Assembly (NCBI GenBank): GCA_037447655.1
Contig: JBBHKE010000389.1
Span: 1-64,000 of the forward strand
Origin: Zygnema cylindricum
Taxonomy: Eukaryota; Streptophyta; Zygnematophyceae; Zygnematales; Zygnemataceae
Direction of reading: 5' to 3'
Length of the DNA stretch: 64,000 nucleotides
Shown here: one piece after another, positions 38,404 to 50,033 of the stretch
Layout: each line of letters opens with the position of its first letter
How positions within the stretch are numbered: position 1 is the stretch's first letter
The notes under the pieces: generated by a model
What the model was told of the DNA's origin: nothing
The model's input: the letters and a program-made list of their open reading frames with translations, nothing else
Database searches by the model: none
Position numbers and translations under genes: made by a program

Positions 38404-39357
38404 TGTAACAGTAATAGCTGATCGAACTTGTTTATAAAGGGGTATTTAGGTGTTATGATTATAAGTACTAAATTTGGTAGACGTCCGCGAAAGAATCACG
38501 CTATTTGGAGTTATATTTTAAAAGTTATAGCGATGGGTGTATTTAGGTTTAAATAACAAGTGGGTATCATTGAAACGGGTTAAGGGTCAAATTAGTACCG
38601 AAATTACGCGTGTACGTTTTATAAAGTTGTAATGAAACGTTTAGTATGCACGGTGGTTCGTTTCGTACAAATTTTAGTACGAACCTCACTTCCACTTAAG
38701 GGAATTTCGAAGGAAGTTTCGCGTGCGAAATTTGTTACGCACGATCGTGCGAAGTCACGTTTCATTTGGCGCGCACTTTTGCACGTAAATGTTACCTAGT
38801 GAAACGTAACGTTTGATTGGTTAGTAAAGTGCTAAGTAGTTAGTAAGAGATTTCGCACGTTTTTGCATTGGTCAGTCTGAGTCCTTGCTGATGAATAATT
38901 GACCCAGGTAAAAGCCTGTTAAAACGAAGCGTTGACTCTGGCCTGGCTAGTCCACGGCGATGATGGATAAGTAGTGAAGTGTAAGAGGAGAGTAGACATC
39001 TTTTCTTTTGGAAAAGTTTGTGGAAATTCCGGCTGATCATGGTCTTGAGCGATTAATACCAAATTGGAGAAAAGGCATTTTTGCATTCAAATCTCTTACT
39101 AACTAAATAGTGTTTTAGTAATTAAGAGATAGAATTATTAAGAGTGGAGAGTAGTGGAAAACACTTTAATAAGAAGGGTTGAGCCACGAGGGCAAGAGAC
39201 CAAGCTAGTATTATGTGCACAAAAGCTTCTTTTAATTTAAAGTTTATCCTTATGTGAGTGTGGTCCAATGTGGATGTGTATTTTCCAATGTGTGGAATGT
39301 GTGATTGGGATTGTTTGTAGTAATAGGATTTTCTGAGAAGTAGAAGATCTTGTTACA
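38404..39357 (+). repeat. Chromovirus solo LTR, plus orientation
   Basis: TGTAACAGTAATAG to ATCTTGTTACA, 954 bp, flanked by ACTAT on both sides (38399-38403 and 39358-39362), a perfect 5-bp target duplication. It is the reverse-oriented counterpart of the LTR at 39791-40760. No internal region is attached. Confidence 0.85.
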
Positions 39358-39790
39358 ACTATGTACACACGGTCCACACCGCGAGCCAAATTTTAAGAAA
39401 CCTAGTGTGTACTGGTTTCGAGGTTTCGAAGCCCCGCAAGGGTGCCGAAAGCGTCCATGTCGCCTCGGCCTCCCGCTTTTTGTGCGCGACCGTGATTCTT
39501 TCGCGGACGTCTACCAAATTTAGTACTCTATAATCATAACACCTAAATACCCCTTTATAAACAAGTTCGATCCGCAATTACTGTTACAATAGTGACACAG
39601 ATTCAAAAAACGAGTTAGTCCCACACTTGGCAAAGTACTGCCCGCAAACATACGGTCTCGCACAGAAAGCAGGAGGCCGAGGCGACATGGACGCCTTCGG
39701 CACCCCTACGAGGCTCCGAAACCTCGTAAGATCTAGTTCAGACTAGATTTCTTAAATTTTGGCCCGCGGTGTGGACCGTGTGGACATAGT
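39358..39790. repeat. Inverted-repeat spacer with a partial LTR
   Basis: The outer parts (39358-39494 and about 39650-39790) are reverse complements, rich in GC (GGAGGCCGAGGCGACATGGA core). The middle holds the first 93 bp or so of a minus-oriented chromovirus LTR (39497-39589), followed by the reverse complement of the 38350-38403 flank. The whole 38404-40760 stretch is a large near-palindrome. Confidence 0.7.
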
Positions 39791-40760
39791 TGTAACAGGA
39801 TCTCCTACCTCTCAGAAAATCCCATTACTACAAACAATCCCAACCACACATTCCACACATTGGAAAATACACATCCACATTGGACCACACTCATATAAGG
39901 ATAAACTTTAAATTAGAAAAAGCTTTTGTCCACATAACATTAACTTCGTCTCTTGCCCTCGTGGCTCAACCCTTCTTATTAAAATGTTTTTCGCTACTCT
40001 TCATTCTTAATAATTCTATCGCTTAACTACTAAAACACTATTTAGTTAGTAAGAGATTTGAATGCAAAAATGCCTTTTCTCCAATTTGGTATTAATCGCT
40101 CAAGACCATGATCAGCCGGAATTTCCACAAACTTTTCCAAAAGAAAAGATGTCTACTCTCCTCTTACACTTCACTATTTATCCATCATCGCCCTGGACTA
40201 GCCAGGCCAGAGTCAACGCTTCGTTTTAACAGGCTTTTACCTGGGTCAATTATTCATCAGCAAGGACTCAGACTGACCAATGCAAAAACGTGCAAAATCT
40301 CTTACTAACTACTTAGCACTTTACTAACCAATCGAACATTACGTTTCACTACGTAACATTTACGTGCAAATGTGTGCGCCAAACGAAATGCGACTTCGCA
40401 CGATCGTGCAGAACAAATTTTGCACGCGAAACTTTCCCATGAAATTCCCTTAAGTGGAAGTGACGTTTCATACTAAAATTTGTACGAAACGAACCACTGT
40501 GCATACTAAACGTTTCATTAGAACTTTATGAAACGTACACGCGTAATTTCGGTACTAATTTGACCCTTAACCCGTTTCAATGATACCCACTTGTTATTTA
40601 GACCCCACGCTGTCACGTAAATACACCCATTGCTATAACTTTTAAAATATAACTCCGAATAGCGTGATTCTTTTGCGGACGTCTACCAAATTTAGTACTC
40701 TATAATCATAACACCTAAATACCCCTTCATAAACAAGTTCGATCCACTATTACTGTTACA
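39791..40760 (-). repeat. Chromovirus 3' LTR
   Basis: On the minus strand TGTAACAG ... CTGTTACA, 970 bp, with 8-bp inverted termini. The polypurine tract on the minus strand (AAGGAGGGGATGA) lies just upstream, at 40761-40775. Confidence 0.88.
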
Positions 40761-40860
40761 TCATCCCCTCCTTATTTTTAACTGACCTCAGTTAAAACAC
40801 CATTAATTCTCAACACGGGAAATCTATATTATTATCCCCCGAATACCTCTATAAAAACTC

Positions 40861-42867
40861 AGAATTTTTATCATCTAAAGTCAATTCATCCTCAGGCCTT
40901 CCTAGATAATGCACTTGTCAAAATATAGTATCGTCGACCTTGAACCGTTGACCAACCCAATCTATTACCTATCTATGGACTTCAAGTTCTATAATTATTA
41001 AGGGATCCAATTCCAATTCTCCTTTAGTTGGTCGAAGATTCGGTGGTTTCAATTGGCTGATGTGTATCACTCGATGAATTTTTGTTGAAGGCGGAAAGTC
41101 CAATTTGGCAGCAACTGACGATATCATCTCGATTACAGTAAATGGTCCAATGTACTTAGGAGCAAATTTCCCGTAGGATCCGATTGTCCCTCGATCTTCC
41201 ACCTGTAATGAGTTGTAGAAAGCCAAACCTTGTCACCTGTGCGTAACACCCAATCACCTCGTTTGTGGTTAGCATTTAATTCTTGCCTCTTTTGTGCCTC
41301 CACTAATTCATCCCGGACAGTTTTCCAAACTGTTTGAACGTATTCCCAAAACTCTGTTCCAGAACCTGTATTCTCTTGATTCACCCCTGATATTAAGTCT
41401 AATGCTTCTCTAGGTTGGTATCCATATGGAACTTTAAATGGTGAGAATCCTGTACAAGCATGTTAACATGAATTGTATGCAAATTCCATTAATGGCAGTT
41501 TAGATTCCCATGTGTTCTGAACTCCCCTGCAAATAGTCCTAAGCATTTCCTCTAGTGTACGGTTCATCCTTTCTGTCCGTCCATCTGTCTGAGGATGATA
41601 AGCGGTACTCAATTTGAATTCAGAGCCTAAATTTTGTTGTGATTCTTTCCAAAATGCAGACGTAAATTTAGAATCTCTATCACTGACTATAGATTGAGGG
41701 ACTCCATGATGTCTGACCACGTTGTCAAAATATAACTTTGCAATATCTACAACTGAATGAGTGGTTTTGCCAGGGATAAAGATTGCCATTTTACTGAACT
41801 TATCGACTACGACTATGATACTGTCATTCTTTTTAGATGTAGCAAAATATTGACAATAAATCCATACTGACAAATTCCCACGGTCTTTCGGGGATATCCA
41901 AAGGTTTGAAGAAACCTTTAGGTTTTTGGGTACTAGGTTTACTCTGTTCGCAAGGGACACAATTGTCTACGTGTTTTGACACCTCCTTTGCCATCCCAAT
42001 CCAAAAAAATATACTTTGCAGCCGACTAAGAGTTTTATCTCGACCTAGATGTCCTAAATGCTCATGAGCTTCCCATAAAATTTGTTTTCTTAAGTCTCCC
42101 ACTTCATGAATGCATAATCTATCCCCAATTTGCAAATATAGTAAACCATCATCTAATCTAAAGTTTTTGACATGCCTCTCATTTAATGGGTCAGAATTCC
42201 CTCCCGAAATATTCTTGCAAATCACAGCAAAATAAGGATCTTTATCATAACCATTTCTAACAGTATCTAAAAACAATTCATCCTGAACCATAACACTTAT
42301 TTCAAAACATCTACTTAAAGGATATGCGACTACATTTGTCTTCCCAGGAATATGTTTGACATTAAATTTGAAATATGCTAATTTCTGCATCCACCTAATC
42401 TGTCTGCCAATCATAATCTGTGCATCACTTAATCTTTGTAAATAGGAGAGTGCTTTATTATCACAGTGAACTGTAAATTCTTTATTATGCAAATAACAAC
42501 GCCATTTCACCAATGCATGTACAATTGCAAGTAATTCCTTTTCTTGTGCTGTATAGTTCTTTAGAGCATCATTGAATTTTCTGGACTTAAAAGCGATAGG
42601 ATGAAAGTGTTTGCCGACTTTTTGACTTATGACTGCACCTAGACCTTTATCAGATGCATCTGTAATGATCAGAACTTCAAATTCCCCTGTAGGGTCAAGA
42701 TACAACAGTGTAGGGGCAGAGGTCAACTTCCCTTTAAGTTCCTCGAATGCTCCCTCCTTATCAGCTCCCCACACAAACATCTCTTTCTCCCGAAGTAAAT
42801 CCGTCAAAGGTGCGACGATCATACTGAAGTTCTTCATAAATTTCCTGTAATAAGTGCCCAATCCCAA
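40861..42867 (-). pseudogene. Chromovirus RNase H-integrase-chromodomain relic
   Basis: Frame 42867-41833 holds the end of RT, RNase H (IITDASDKGLGAVISQ; YTAQEKELLAIVHAL; CDNKALSYLQ) and the integrase zinc finger (HEHLGHLGRDKTL ... CVPCEQSK). Frame 41960-41463 holds the integrase core, with the second Asp (VSDRDSKFTS) and Glu (DGRTERMNRT); the first Asp is in VSMDL at the overlap. A further frame carries the integrase C-terminus (KYIGPFTVIEMI; IHRVIHISQL). After a stop at 40975 the sequence reads VHYLGRPEDELTL, consistent with a decayed chromodomain. Several stops and frameshifts separate the pieces. Confidence 0.85.
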
Positions 42868-42899
42868 AAACGATCTAAATTCTGTGACATTAGTAGGTT

Positions 42900-44250
42900 G
42901 TTTCTAATTTTGGATTGGTAAAATTTTGGATGGATCTGTTTTAAAACCTTCCCCACTAACTATGTGTCCCAAAAATAATTGTTCACTTTTAAGAAAGCTG
43001 GATTTTGACAATTTTCTATATAATTTTCTTTCTCTTAACCTTTCCAACACTTTTTTTAAATAAATTACATGTTATTTAGATTCACTGTAACTAAATTATC
43101 ATCTATAAACACTTGGACAAACTCACATGTGTAATCTGAAAAGGTTTGGTTCAGTAATCTTTAGTAAGTAGGCGGTGCATTCGTTAAGCCGAAAGGCATC
43201 ACCATCCATTCGAAATGACCCACCCTAGTCCTAAAAGCAGTTTTATACACATCTTCAATTCTAATTGGCACCTGATTAAAGCCACTACGCAGGTCAATCA
43301 CCGAAAATACTTAAGCACTTTTTAAACGATCTATCAAATCATAAATTAAAGGTAATGGATACTTATCCTTCACCGTAATCTTGTTCAGACTACGATAATC
43401 GACACACATTCCCAACGTTCCGTCTTTCTTTTTGACGAGAAAAACTGGTGCTCCGTACGGTGATTTGCTGGGCTGAATATGTCCTTTCTCTAGGAGTTCT
43501 TTGATCTGTTTCTTTAATTCGTCCTGCTCAAAGAAACTGTGCTTATAAATTCTTGTGACAGGAGGGGTGCATCCAGGTTGAGAGTTAATAACATGTTCCA
43601 CATCTCGGGAAGGTGGCCTTCCTAAGGGTAAATCAATTGGAAAAACATCTTGAAATTCAAAAATCAAATCTTTAACAGCAACATCAGATGTATTAATGTC
43701 AGTTACATAATCAGATTTTAGTTTTTCGAGAGTTTTAGTGGTGTCTGATTTAGGGATGACATCAATGTTAGTGTTTTCTCCCCCCCTTTCATCAGTAACT
43801 GCCTCCGTTACTAATATCAAGAAAGCATGATTGGTTTTATCTTTTAAGTGCTTCTTAAATTGTTTAGCAGATATCAAACCTTCCATTCCTAATGTGGTTA
43901 TGTTATTTATATGATTTCTATGCAATTTCTTAGGAGATAATGCTTGCAAAACCTTCTAACCGTTTTCAGACTCCACTTTCAAGGTGTTAATTTCCCAATT
44001 AATTTGAGGATTGTGTTCAGTTAACGAAAGCTTTCCCAGAATTAGTTCTTCACTTCCCACATTCATTATTTCACACACAACTTTCATTTTATGACCCTGG
44101 ATATCAACTTCTATCGTGTCACTTTGTAAGTCTAATGTGGACGTATTACCATTTGCCACTTGAACATGTAAAGGCTTTTCCCTTATGACACTAAAATTTT
44201 TATTTTTTCTCTACAAATCTGTTAAAATTCTGTGTCCATTTCCTGCTAAG
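42900..44250 (-). pseudogene. Chromovirus protease end and reverse transcriptase relic
   Basis: 44250-43956 holds the second half of the protease (HVQVANGNTS; LILGKLSLTEHNPQINW). 43949-43311 holds RT start motifs ([37 protein letters not shown]). After a stop, motifs continue as [14 protein letters not shown] and VFIDDNLV (catalytic DD, near 43100-43125). Stops and frameshifts interrupt it. The protease active site is on the other side of element D at about 54700. Confidence 0.82.
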
Positions 44251-44303
44251 GACCAAATTGTCAAACTTAGTCAAAGTTACGTGAGAGAGAAGTTAACGTG
44301 ACG

Positions 44304-44858
44304 TGAGAATGAATCAACCGGAGTCCTGTTAGGTATAGGTACAGTTGAATAGATGCGGTACAGTAAAGTACATGTGTGTAGACTTGAAGGTACATTTGCG
44401 TAGACCTCAAGTTAGATTTGTTTAGACATCAAGTAAACTTTTAGTAGACGTCAACTTTTGGTGAAACGTAGTCGTCTCCTTGTAGTGTACGGCAAGTTAA
44501 GTCGTCGCAAATTTTGAGTGATTGTCACGTAGTAAATTGTGGTCATTGATTTGATTACGTAGGTCACAAGTTAGAATTCTATTTCTTTACGTGAAAGACA
44601 AATAGCGTAGTACTTACGTCACCTACACATACAAAATGTACCTATGCTGGACATTGAAAATTAATCATCAATCGAATGATTCTCTCCAATTTTTCCCTGC
44701 TGCTAGTTTTGCACTGGCTGCTTATTTTGTCGTGGAATTAATCTATCTTCTTTCTTGTTCAGTAATTAGGCTTTTTTTTCTCATATAGAGAATTATTTTC
44801 CTTAGCTTCATATCTTGTAATTGATCAATCCTATGGCCACTTCTTCAAAATCTCAACA
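44304..44858 (+). repeat. D element 5' LTR
   Basis: 555 bp, pairs with 54130-54686. Contains repeated AGACGTCAAGT-like words (44390-44460). Confidence 0.88.
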
Positions 44859-45085
44859 TGGTATCGGAGCTTTAGGTAGACTTACAAACATCCATAAATT
44901 TAATGGTAGTGATTACTTACAATGGAAAGCTAAGATGACCCGTATTCTAAAATATAAGAATTACTGGGGTATTGTAGCAGGCACTGAACTAAAACCTACT
45001 GAAGCTTTAATGGCAGCAGGCACTGAACTAAAACCTACTGAAGCTTTAATGGCAGCAGGATATGATAGAAGAGAAGAAGAGGCAG
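44821..45085 (+). pseudogene. D gag, 5' part (interrupted by C2)
   Basis: The frame runs over the LTR end and primer site (MATSSKSQHGIGALGRLTN) into the copia Gag start (FNGSDYLQWKAKM; NYWGIVAGTEL). A 33-bp segment encoding AAGTELKPTEA is duplicated in tandem. It stops at EEEA where C2 enters at GGCAG, and continues at 51518. Confidence 0.78.
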
Positions 45086-46128
45086 TGTTGAAATAAGTAG
45101 TTTTTAATATATTTTCTAGGTCTAAATTTATTAGAAAAGAAAAAGTAGGCAGCCTGCCTCTATCTCTTCTCTCTCTCTCGCCCCCATACTTGTTGTAGTC
45201 ACTGAAGGAGAGAGAGAGAGAGAGCAATGGAGCCATGGCTGCCTCAACTCCATAGGAAGGACTAAAGAGTGGCTTAAGCCACTCTCAACAAAAGGTTGAG
45301 TCCGGAAGGACTCGAACCCCCGACCGGTAGAGCGCGGCGTAGCCGTTAGCTCTAACTGTTCTGTCGTAGAAGTCCGTTAGGAGATATAGGGTTTCATTAG
45401 TATTTAAACTATTGTAATGTACTAGATTCATTTAACTGAAACCCTCAACGCCACACATAGATACAGTTCTACGAAATACGAAGTACTGTACTTGTTTGAA
45501 ATGGATATCGCGCATTTTGTTTCGAAAGCGAAACAAATATCGCGCAAGTATTTATTACGGCCGAGATTGAATTTCACGTCAAATCTAACGGCGCACATTA
45601 TCGCCGAAATCCTGGAATGATCATTTTGGCATTTAGTGACGTGGCATGACCTGGCGCCACGTGGGAAGACATCATTCGGTCGCGGGAATTCCGAGGAACG
45701 TACGGACGAGTGGAAAGTGGACACGCGTCCACTTAATGGCCTAGTCGTACAGAGGCCGTACAGAAAGTACATCGGCAGTAGTACTTTCTTGTACTATACA
45801 GTTTTTTGATTGGTTCGTATAGGCAGTAGATAGGAGCTGTGAGAGGGAAGTAGGAAAAACTAGGACTTAGGAAAATTTAGGTAGATAGTCCTCTCTCTGA
45901 GAGTTTGTATAAATTGGCATCTTTGCCACCCTATAACTTATCGCCTGGTTGGCCTTTTTCAGTGATTCCTTTTTCTACGGACTCAGGGGAGTCCAGGCTA
46001 CACAGGGGTGCAGTCAAATTGTCAGTTTGCCTTCTTGGGCAGCAATGGTTGTGGCTTAAAGTGGGTTAGTTAAATACTATCTAGAGGCTTGTTGTATTCT
46101 GTGATCCAATGGAGGACACAGTATTGCA
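45086..46128 (+). repeat. C2 5' LTR
   Basis: TGTTGAAATAAG to GTATTGCA, 1,043 bp. TATA box TATAAATT at 45908-45915, leader hairpin at 45979-45994. Antisense B-box module at about 45301-45360. By eye it differs from the 3' LTR at a few dozen sites, more than the C1 pair. Confidence 0.9.
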
Positions 46129-46660
46129 GGTTATGGGCCCACCCTCTAGGGTGCCCACCTTCAATGGATCTAGGTTCATCTATTGGGAAGCCATGATGAT
46201 GGGAGCTTTGTGTGAAAAACTATACTGGGGTATCGTTAGTGGAGAAGTGAAACGTCCACCTTCGGGAACTCCACCAGCATTTGGGGGAGTAAGGTTTCCT
46301 GCAACAACGGCTGCCTCAGCAGAGGAGGCAGATGATGGGGACAACAATGTGTCCGAAAAGGGGAAAGGGAAGGAGACACCCCTCACTCCTATTGCCACAG
46401 TATCGGGAGCGGCAATCGTGAAGACCGTGGAGAACGATACTCAAATGTGGGAGGATGTAAACTTGGCTGCCAAGAACTTCATTCTGAGGCACCTCACTCA
46501 AGGTTTGGCCACTCCTCATCTTCACATTTACAAGGCCGAGGAGTTGTGGGTGAGTTTGGTGGAAATTTATAGAGCAGGAACTATTCAGGAGCTCCAGTTG
46601 GCTGAGCAAAAGGCTACTGAGTTACACTTACAAAGGAGGAAAGATGTTAGATTACTGTAA
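46109..46660 (+). pseudogene. C2 gag, 5' part (frameshifted)
   Basis: Begins at an ATG in the LTR (MEDTVLQVMGPPSRVPTFNG); the second Met is in the primer site (46129-46143). Capsid blocks FIYWEAMMMGA, YWGIVSGEVKRPP, NDTQMWEDVN and LVEIYRAGTIQELQLAEQ follow. One extra base near 46611 relative to C1 throws the frame, so the end HLQRRKDVRLL is out of frame. The proper frame resumes immediately but has stops at 46747 (AAA-TAA) and 46842 (CAG-TAA). Confidence 0.82.
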
Positions 46661-46850
46661 TGATCTTTCTTGTTTGTATACGGAAATGGAAAGTGCCGGG
46701 TGGATAGGTACAATGAAAATGAAAGTTAACACCCTTATCATGAAATAACCAAATGAGTTCGAAAACTTAGTGTACCGAGTACAGGGAATGCCTGATAGTT
46801 CATGGATATGGAACACAGTAGTCAGGATGATACTTGTGCAGTAAAACACA

Positions 46851-49800
46851 ATGGAGATTAGGAGAGGAGGAAAGAGCATTCAAGCTCTAGCAGTAGGAGG
46901 GGACCGATGGGGGAAGGACCCGAAGAAACCTTATAGAGGGGAAAGAGATCATTCAGGGGGACAGAGGCTCCCAAAGGGTCTTTGTCATTATTGCAAAAAG
47001 TCGGGACACTTTATTGCAGATTGTGTCAAGCTATCAGAGCTGAGGCTCCAAGAGAACCGTGGAGGGGGTTCTTCCGGAGGGAAGAAAAAGGCACTTGTGG
47101 TTACAAAAGTGTCAGGAGAAACCGAGGATGAGTCCTCTGAGGAGGATGGGGAGCTTCTTCTTGACGAGAGTTTGGAGGAGAAGGAGATTCCTCAGAGGCA
47201 GAAGTGTGCCCTTGGAGCCAACCGGGAAGCTCCACAGGAAGGATGGATCATCGACTCAGGTGCATCCATGCATATGTGTCGTGATAAAGAACTCTTCACT
47301 AAGTTAAGAAAGATTCCTACTGTAGAGATAGAGTATGGGGATGGGAGAGTGGTTACTACAGATCTAGTGGGATCAGTAGATCTGAAAGTCTTAGTGGAGG
47401 GTAAGACTTCTATACTTACATTCTCAGATGTACTTTACATTCCTCAGCTGAGTAAAAATCTTGTCTCTACGTCTGTGTTAGATGACAAAGAGTTTGATAC
47501 CTTCACCAGAAAGGGAGTCTTTACAGCTAAGTATGGGGATGAAGTTTACTTCACAGCAGATAAGGGTAGCCAAGGAATGTTTAGGCTTAACTTGAGTAAT
47601 GAAAAGAAGAATGCTTACTATGTTGGTGTTCCTAAGGTGATGATTTGGCATAAGCGGTTGGGGCATGTACATTTTGATAGGTTAAGGGAAATGAAAAAAC
47701 TTGGGGTAGTAGATGGCATTGAGTTTGGGGATAATGAAATGATGGATGATTGTAGTGGTTGTGCTCAAGGTAAGGCTCACAGACTTCCCTTTCCCAAAGC
47801 CGCCACATACAGAGGTGAGAAAGTATTAGATTTAGTCCACACAGATATTTGGGGGCCTGCAAAAGTACCTTCGGTTGGAGGAAAGAGGTTTATGATGACA
47901 ATAACTGATGTTTGGTCTAGATACTCTAGAGTCTACTTTCTGAAAACAAAGTCTGAAGCATCAACTTACTTCAAAGAATATAAAGCTTGGAGTGAGAAGT
48001 TGCATGAAACCCCCATTAAGAGGATAAGGAGTGATAATGGGGGGGAATATACCTCTAACGAGTTTGAGGAATATTTGAGAGATGAGGGAGTGCAGCACCA
48101 GAAAACTGTACCATATAACCCAGAACAAAATGGGGTAGCTGAGAGGTTGAATAGAACACTAGGAGATAGTGCATGCAGTATGTTGGCAGACAAGAAAATA
48201 GGAAAGAGATTTTGGGCAGAGGCAATGAACTGTGCCAACTATATTAAAAATAGAGTCCTTACCTCAGCTGTAAAGGGAGTGACACCTTATGAGAGATGGG
48301 TTGGAAGGATACCAGATATCTCACACCTTAAAGTATTTGGTAGCCAAGTTTACAGTCTTGACACGGATAGGAAAAACTGGAAACTAGATGCTAAGGGAAA
48401 ACCTGGATACTTTGTGGGATATGATGAGGATGTTAAGGGATATAGAGTCTATGACTTAGCAAAGAAAGATATCATTCTGGTCAAACACTTAGTTGTCATG
48501 GATGAAGGGAAGTCATTTGACCCCTTCAAATATACAAAGAAGATAAGGATCAGATTTGAGTCCGAAAGTGAGGAGAACTCAGTCGTTCCCGAAAAAGACA
48601 TGAGTGAAACTGTGATTACAGATTCAGGGGAGATCGAAGATACAGGAGACTCACTGGAAACCTCACATACTCCTATGGACTTCGAGGAGATGGAAGAAGC
48701 GGGACAAGATACGGTTTTTATAGACAGGGGAGCCGATGAGACAGTGAGAAGAAATCCAAGACTTCCATCCATTCCAGCTTCGGAGTTTGAGGGAGGAAGG
48801 AGGAGCAGCAAAAGGATACAGGAAAAACAAGCTGCCCATAAGGTAACTAAGCTATCTCACCCAGATGAGCCTCAGTCTTACTTAGAGGCAGTGAATAGTC
48901 TAGAGAAACAAAGATGGATTAGAGCCATAAATGATGAGATGGCTTCTATCATGGAAGCAAATACTTGGGAACTAGCGGATTGCCCTCCAGACAGAAAACC
49001 TATTGGATGTAAATGGGTATTTAAACTAAAACTGAACCCAGATAATACAATTGAGAGGTATAAGGCTCGATTGGTAGCGAAGGGGTTCACCCAAAAAGAG
49101 GGGATTGACTATGAGGAGACCTTTGCTCCAGTTGTTCGGTTCCCATCGGTAAGGATTCTCCTCAGTCTGGCCGCAGCGAAAGACATGGAAATTCACCAGA
49201 TGGATATTAAGACTGCTTTTCTTAATGGTGAGTTAGAGGAAGAAATTTTTATGAGGCAACCCGAGGGGTTTGTGGAAGAAGGAGAAGAGAGCAAAGTGTG
49301 CAGGCTCATAAAGTCCTTATATGGACTGAAACAGGCTCCGCGACAGTGGAACAAGAAACTAGATGAGTTTCTCACCGATCTGGGATACATCCGGATCAGC
49401 TCTGACCATTCTATCTATATGTTTGAAGATGAGAATGGTGTCATTTTTATTACAATTTATGTGGATGATCTGCTTGTGTTAAGTAAGTCTTTAGATAATA
49501 TCAATAGGCTAAAGAAAGATCTTAGGGGCAGATTTGATATGAAGGATTTAGGGGAGGCAAAATATATTTTGGGGATCCAAATGGAGAGAGATAGAGGGAA
49601 GAAGATTATCAGACTTACTCAGAAAGAAGCAATAGGTAATATGCTTGAGAAATTCCAGATGGAAAATGCTAACAGTTGTACCACTCCCATGGACTTGAAA
49701 AAAGGAAGTGATGGGAGTGTAGAAGGAGGAGTGATGATCTTAGACGATCAGATGAGTCCAGAGGAGAGAGAGTTCATGAAGTCTATCCCTTATAGACAGG

Positions 49801-50033
49801 TCATAGGAAGCTTAATCTATTTTTTGAATTGTACCAAGCCGGACATAGCGGCGGTAGTTGGTGTACTCAGTAGGAGTATTAATGATCCTAGGAAGAGGGA
49901 TTGGGAGGCAGCCAAGAGAGTCATGAGATATCTGGTGGGAACTAGAGAGTTATGGTTGCATTTGGGAGGGGAGCACACTGACATCACTACTTGGAGTGAT
50001 GCCAGTTATGGGGACGCACCTATGAGACGATGA
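46851..50033 (+). CDS. C2 Gag end-protease-integrase-RT-RNase H polyprotein
   Basis: Open frame of 1,060 codons, near-identical to the C1 polyprotein. CCHC knuckle CHYCKKSGHFIADC; protease WIIDSGASMHMC; integrase zinc region (HKRLGH, CSGCAQGK); integrase core with all three catalytic residues (HTDIWGP, SDNGGEY, NGVAERLN); RT with YVDDLLV; RNase H up to WSDASYGDAPMRR. It ends at a TGA (50031-50033) where C1 has TGC. The ATG at 46851 is the first after an in-frame stop, so it is not the natural start. RNase H continues past the stop. Confidence 0.9.
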   Translation: MEIRRGGKSIQALAVGGDRWGKDPKKPYRGERDHSGGQRLPKGLCHYCKKSGHFIADCVKLSELRLQENRGGGSSGGKKKALVVTKVSGETEDESSEEDGELLLDESLEEKEIPQRQKCALGANREAPQEGWIIDSGASMHMCRDKELFTKLRKIPTVEIEYGDGRVVTTDLVGSVDLKVLVEGKTSILTFSDVLYIPQLSKNLVSTSVLDDKEFDTFTRKGVFTAKYGDEVYFTADKGSQGMFRLNLSNEKKNAYYVGVPKVMIWHKRLGHVHFDRLREMKKLGVVDGIEFGDNEMMDDCSGCAQGKAHRLPFPKAATYRGEKVLDLVHTDIWGPAKVPSVGGKRFMMTITDVWSRYSRVYFLKTKSEASTYFKEYKAWSEKLHETPIKRIRSDNGGEYTSNEFEEYLRDEGVQHQKTVPYNPEQNGVAERLNRTLGDSACSMLADKKIGKRFWAEAMNCANYIKNRVLTSAVKGVTPYERWVGRIPDISHLKVFGSQVYSLDTDRKNWKLDAKGKPGYFVGYDEDVKGYRVYDLAKKDIILVKHLVVMDEGKSFDPFKYTKKIRIRFESESEENSVVPEKDMSETVITDSGEIEDTGDSLETSHTPMDFEEMEEAGQDTVFIDRGADETVRRNPRLPSIPASEFEGGRRSSKRIQEKQAAHKVTKLSHPDEPQSYLEAVNSLEKQRWIRAINDEMASIMEANTWELADCPPDRKPIGCKWVFKLKLNPDNTIERYKARLVAKGFTQKEGIDYEETFAPVVRFPSVRILLSLAAAKDMEIHQMDIKTAFLNGELEEEIFMRQPEGFVEEGEESKVCRLIKSLYGLKQAPRQWNKKLDEFLTDLGYIRISSDHSIYMFEDENGVIFITIYVDDLLVLSKSLDNINRLKKDLRGRFDMKDLGEAKYILGIQMERDRGKKIIRLTQKEAIGNMLEKFQMENANSCTTPMDLKKGSDGSVEGGVMILDDQMSPEEREFMKSIPYRQVIGSLIYFLNCTKPDIAAVVGVLSRSINDPRKRDWEAAKRVMRYLVGTRELWLHLGGEHTDITTWSDASYGDAPMRR

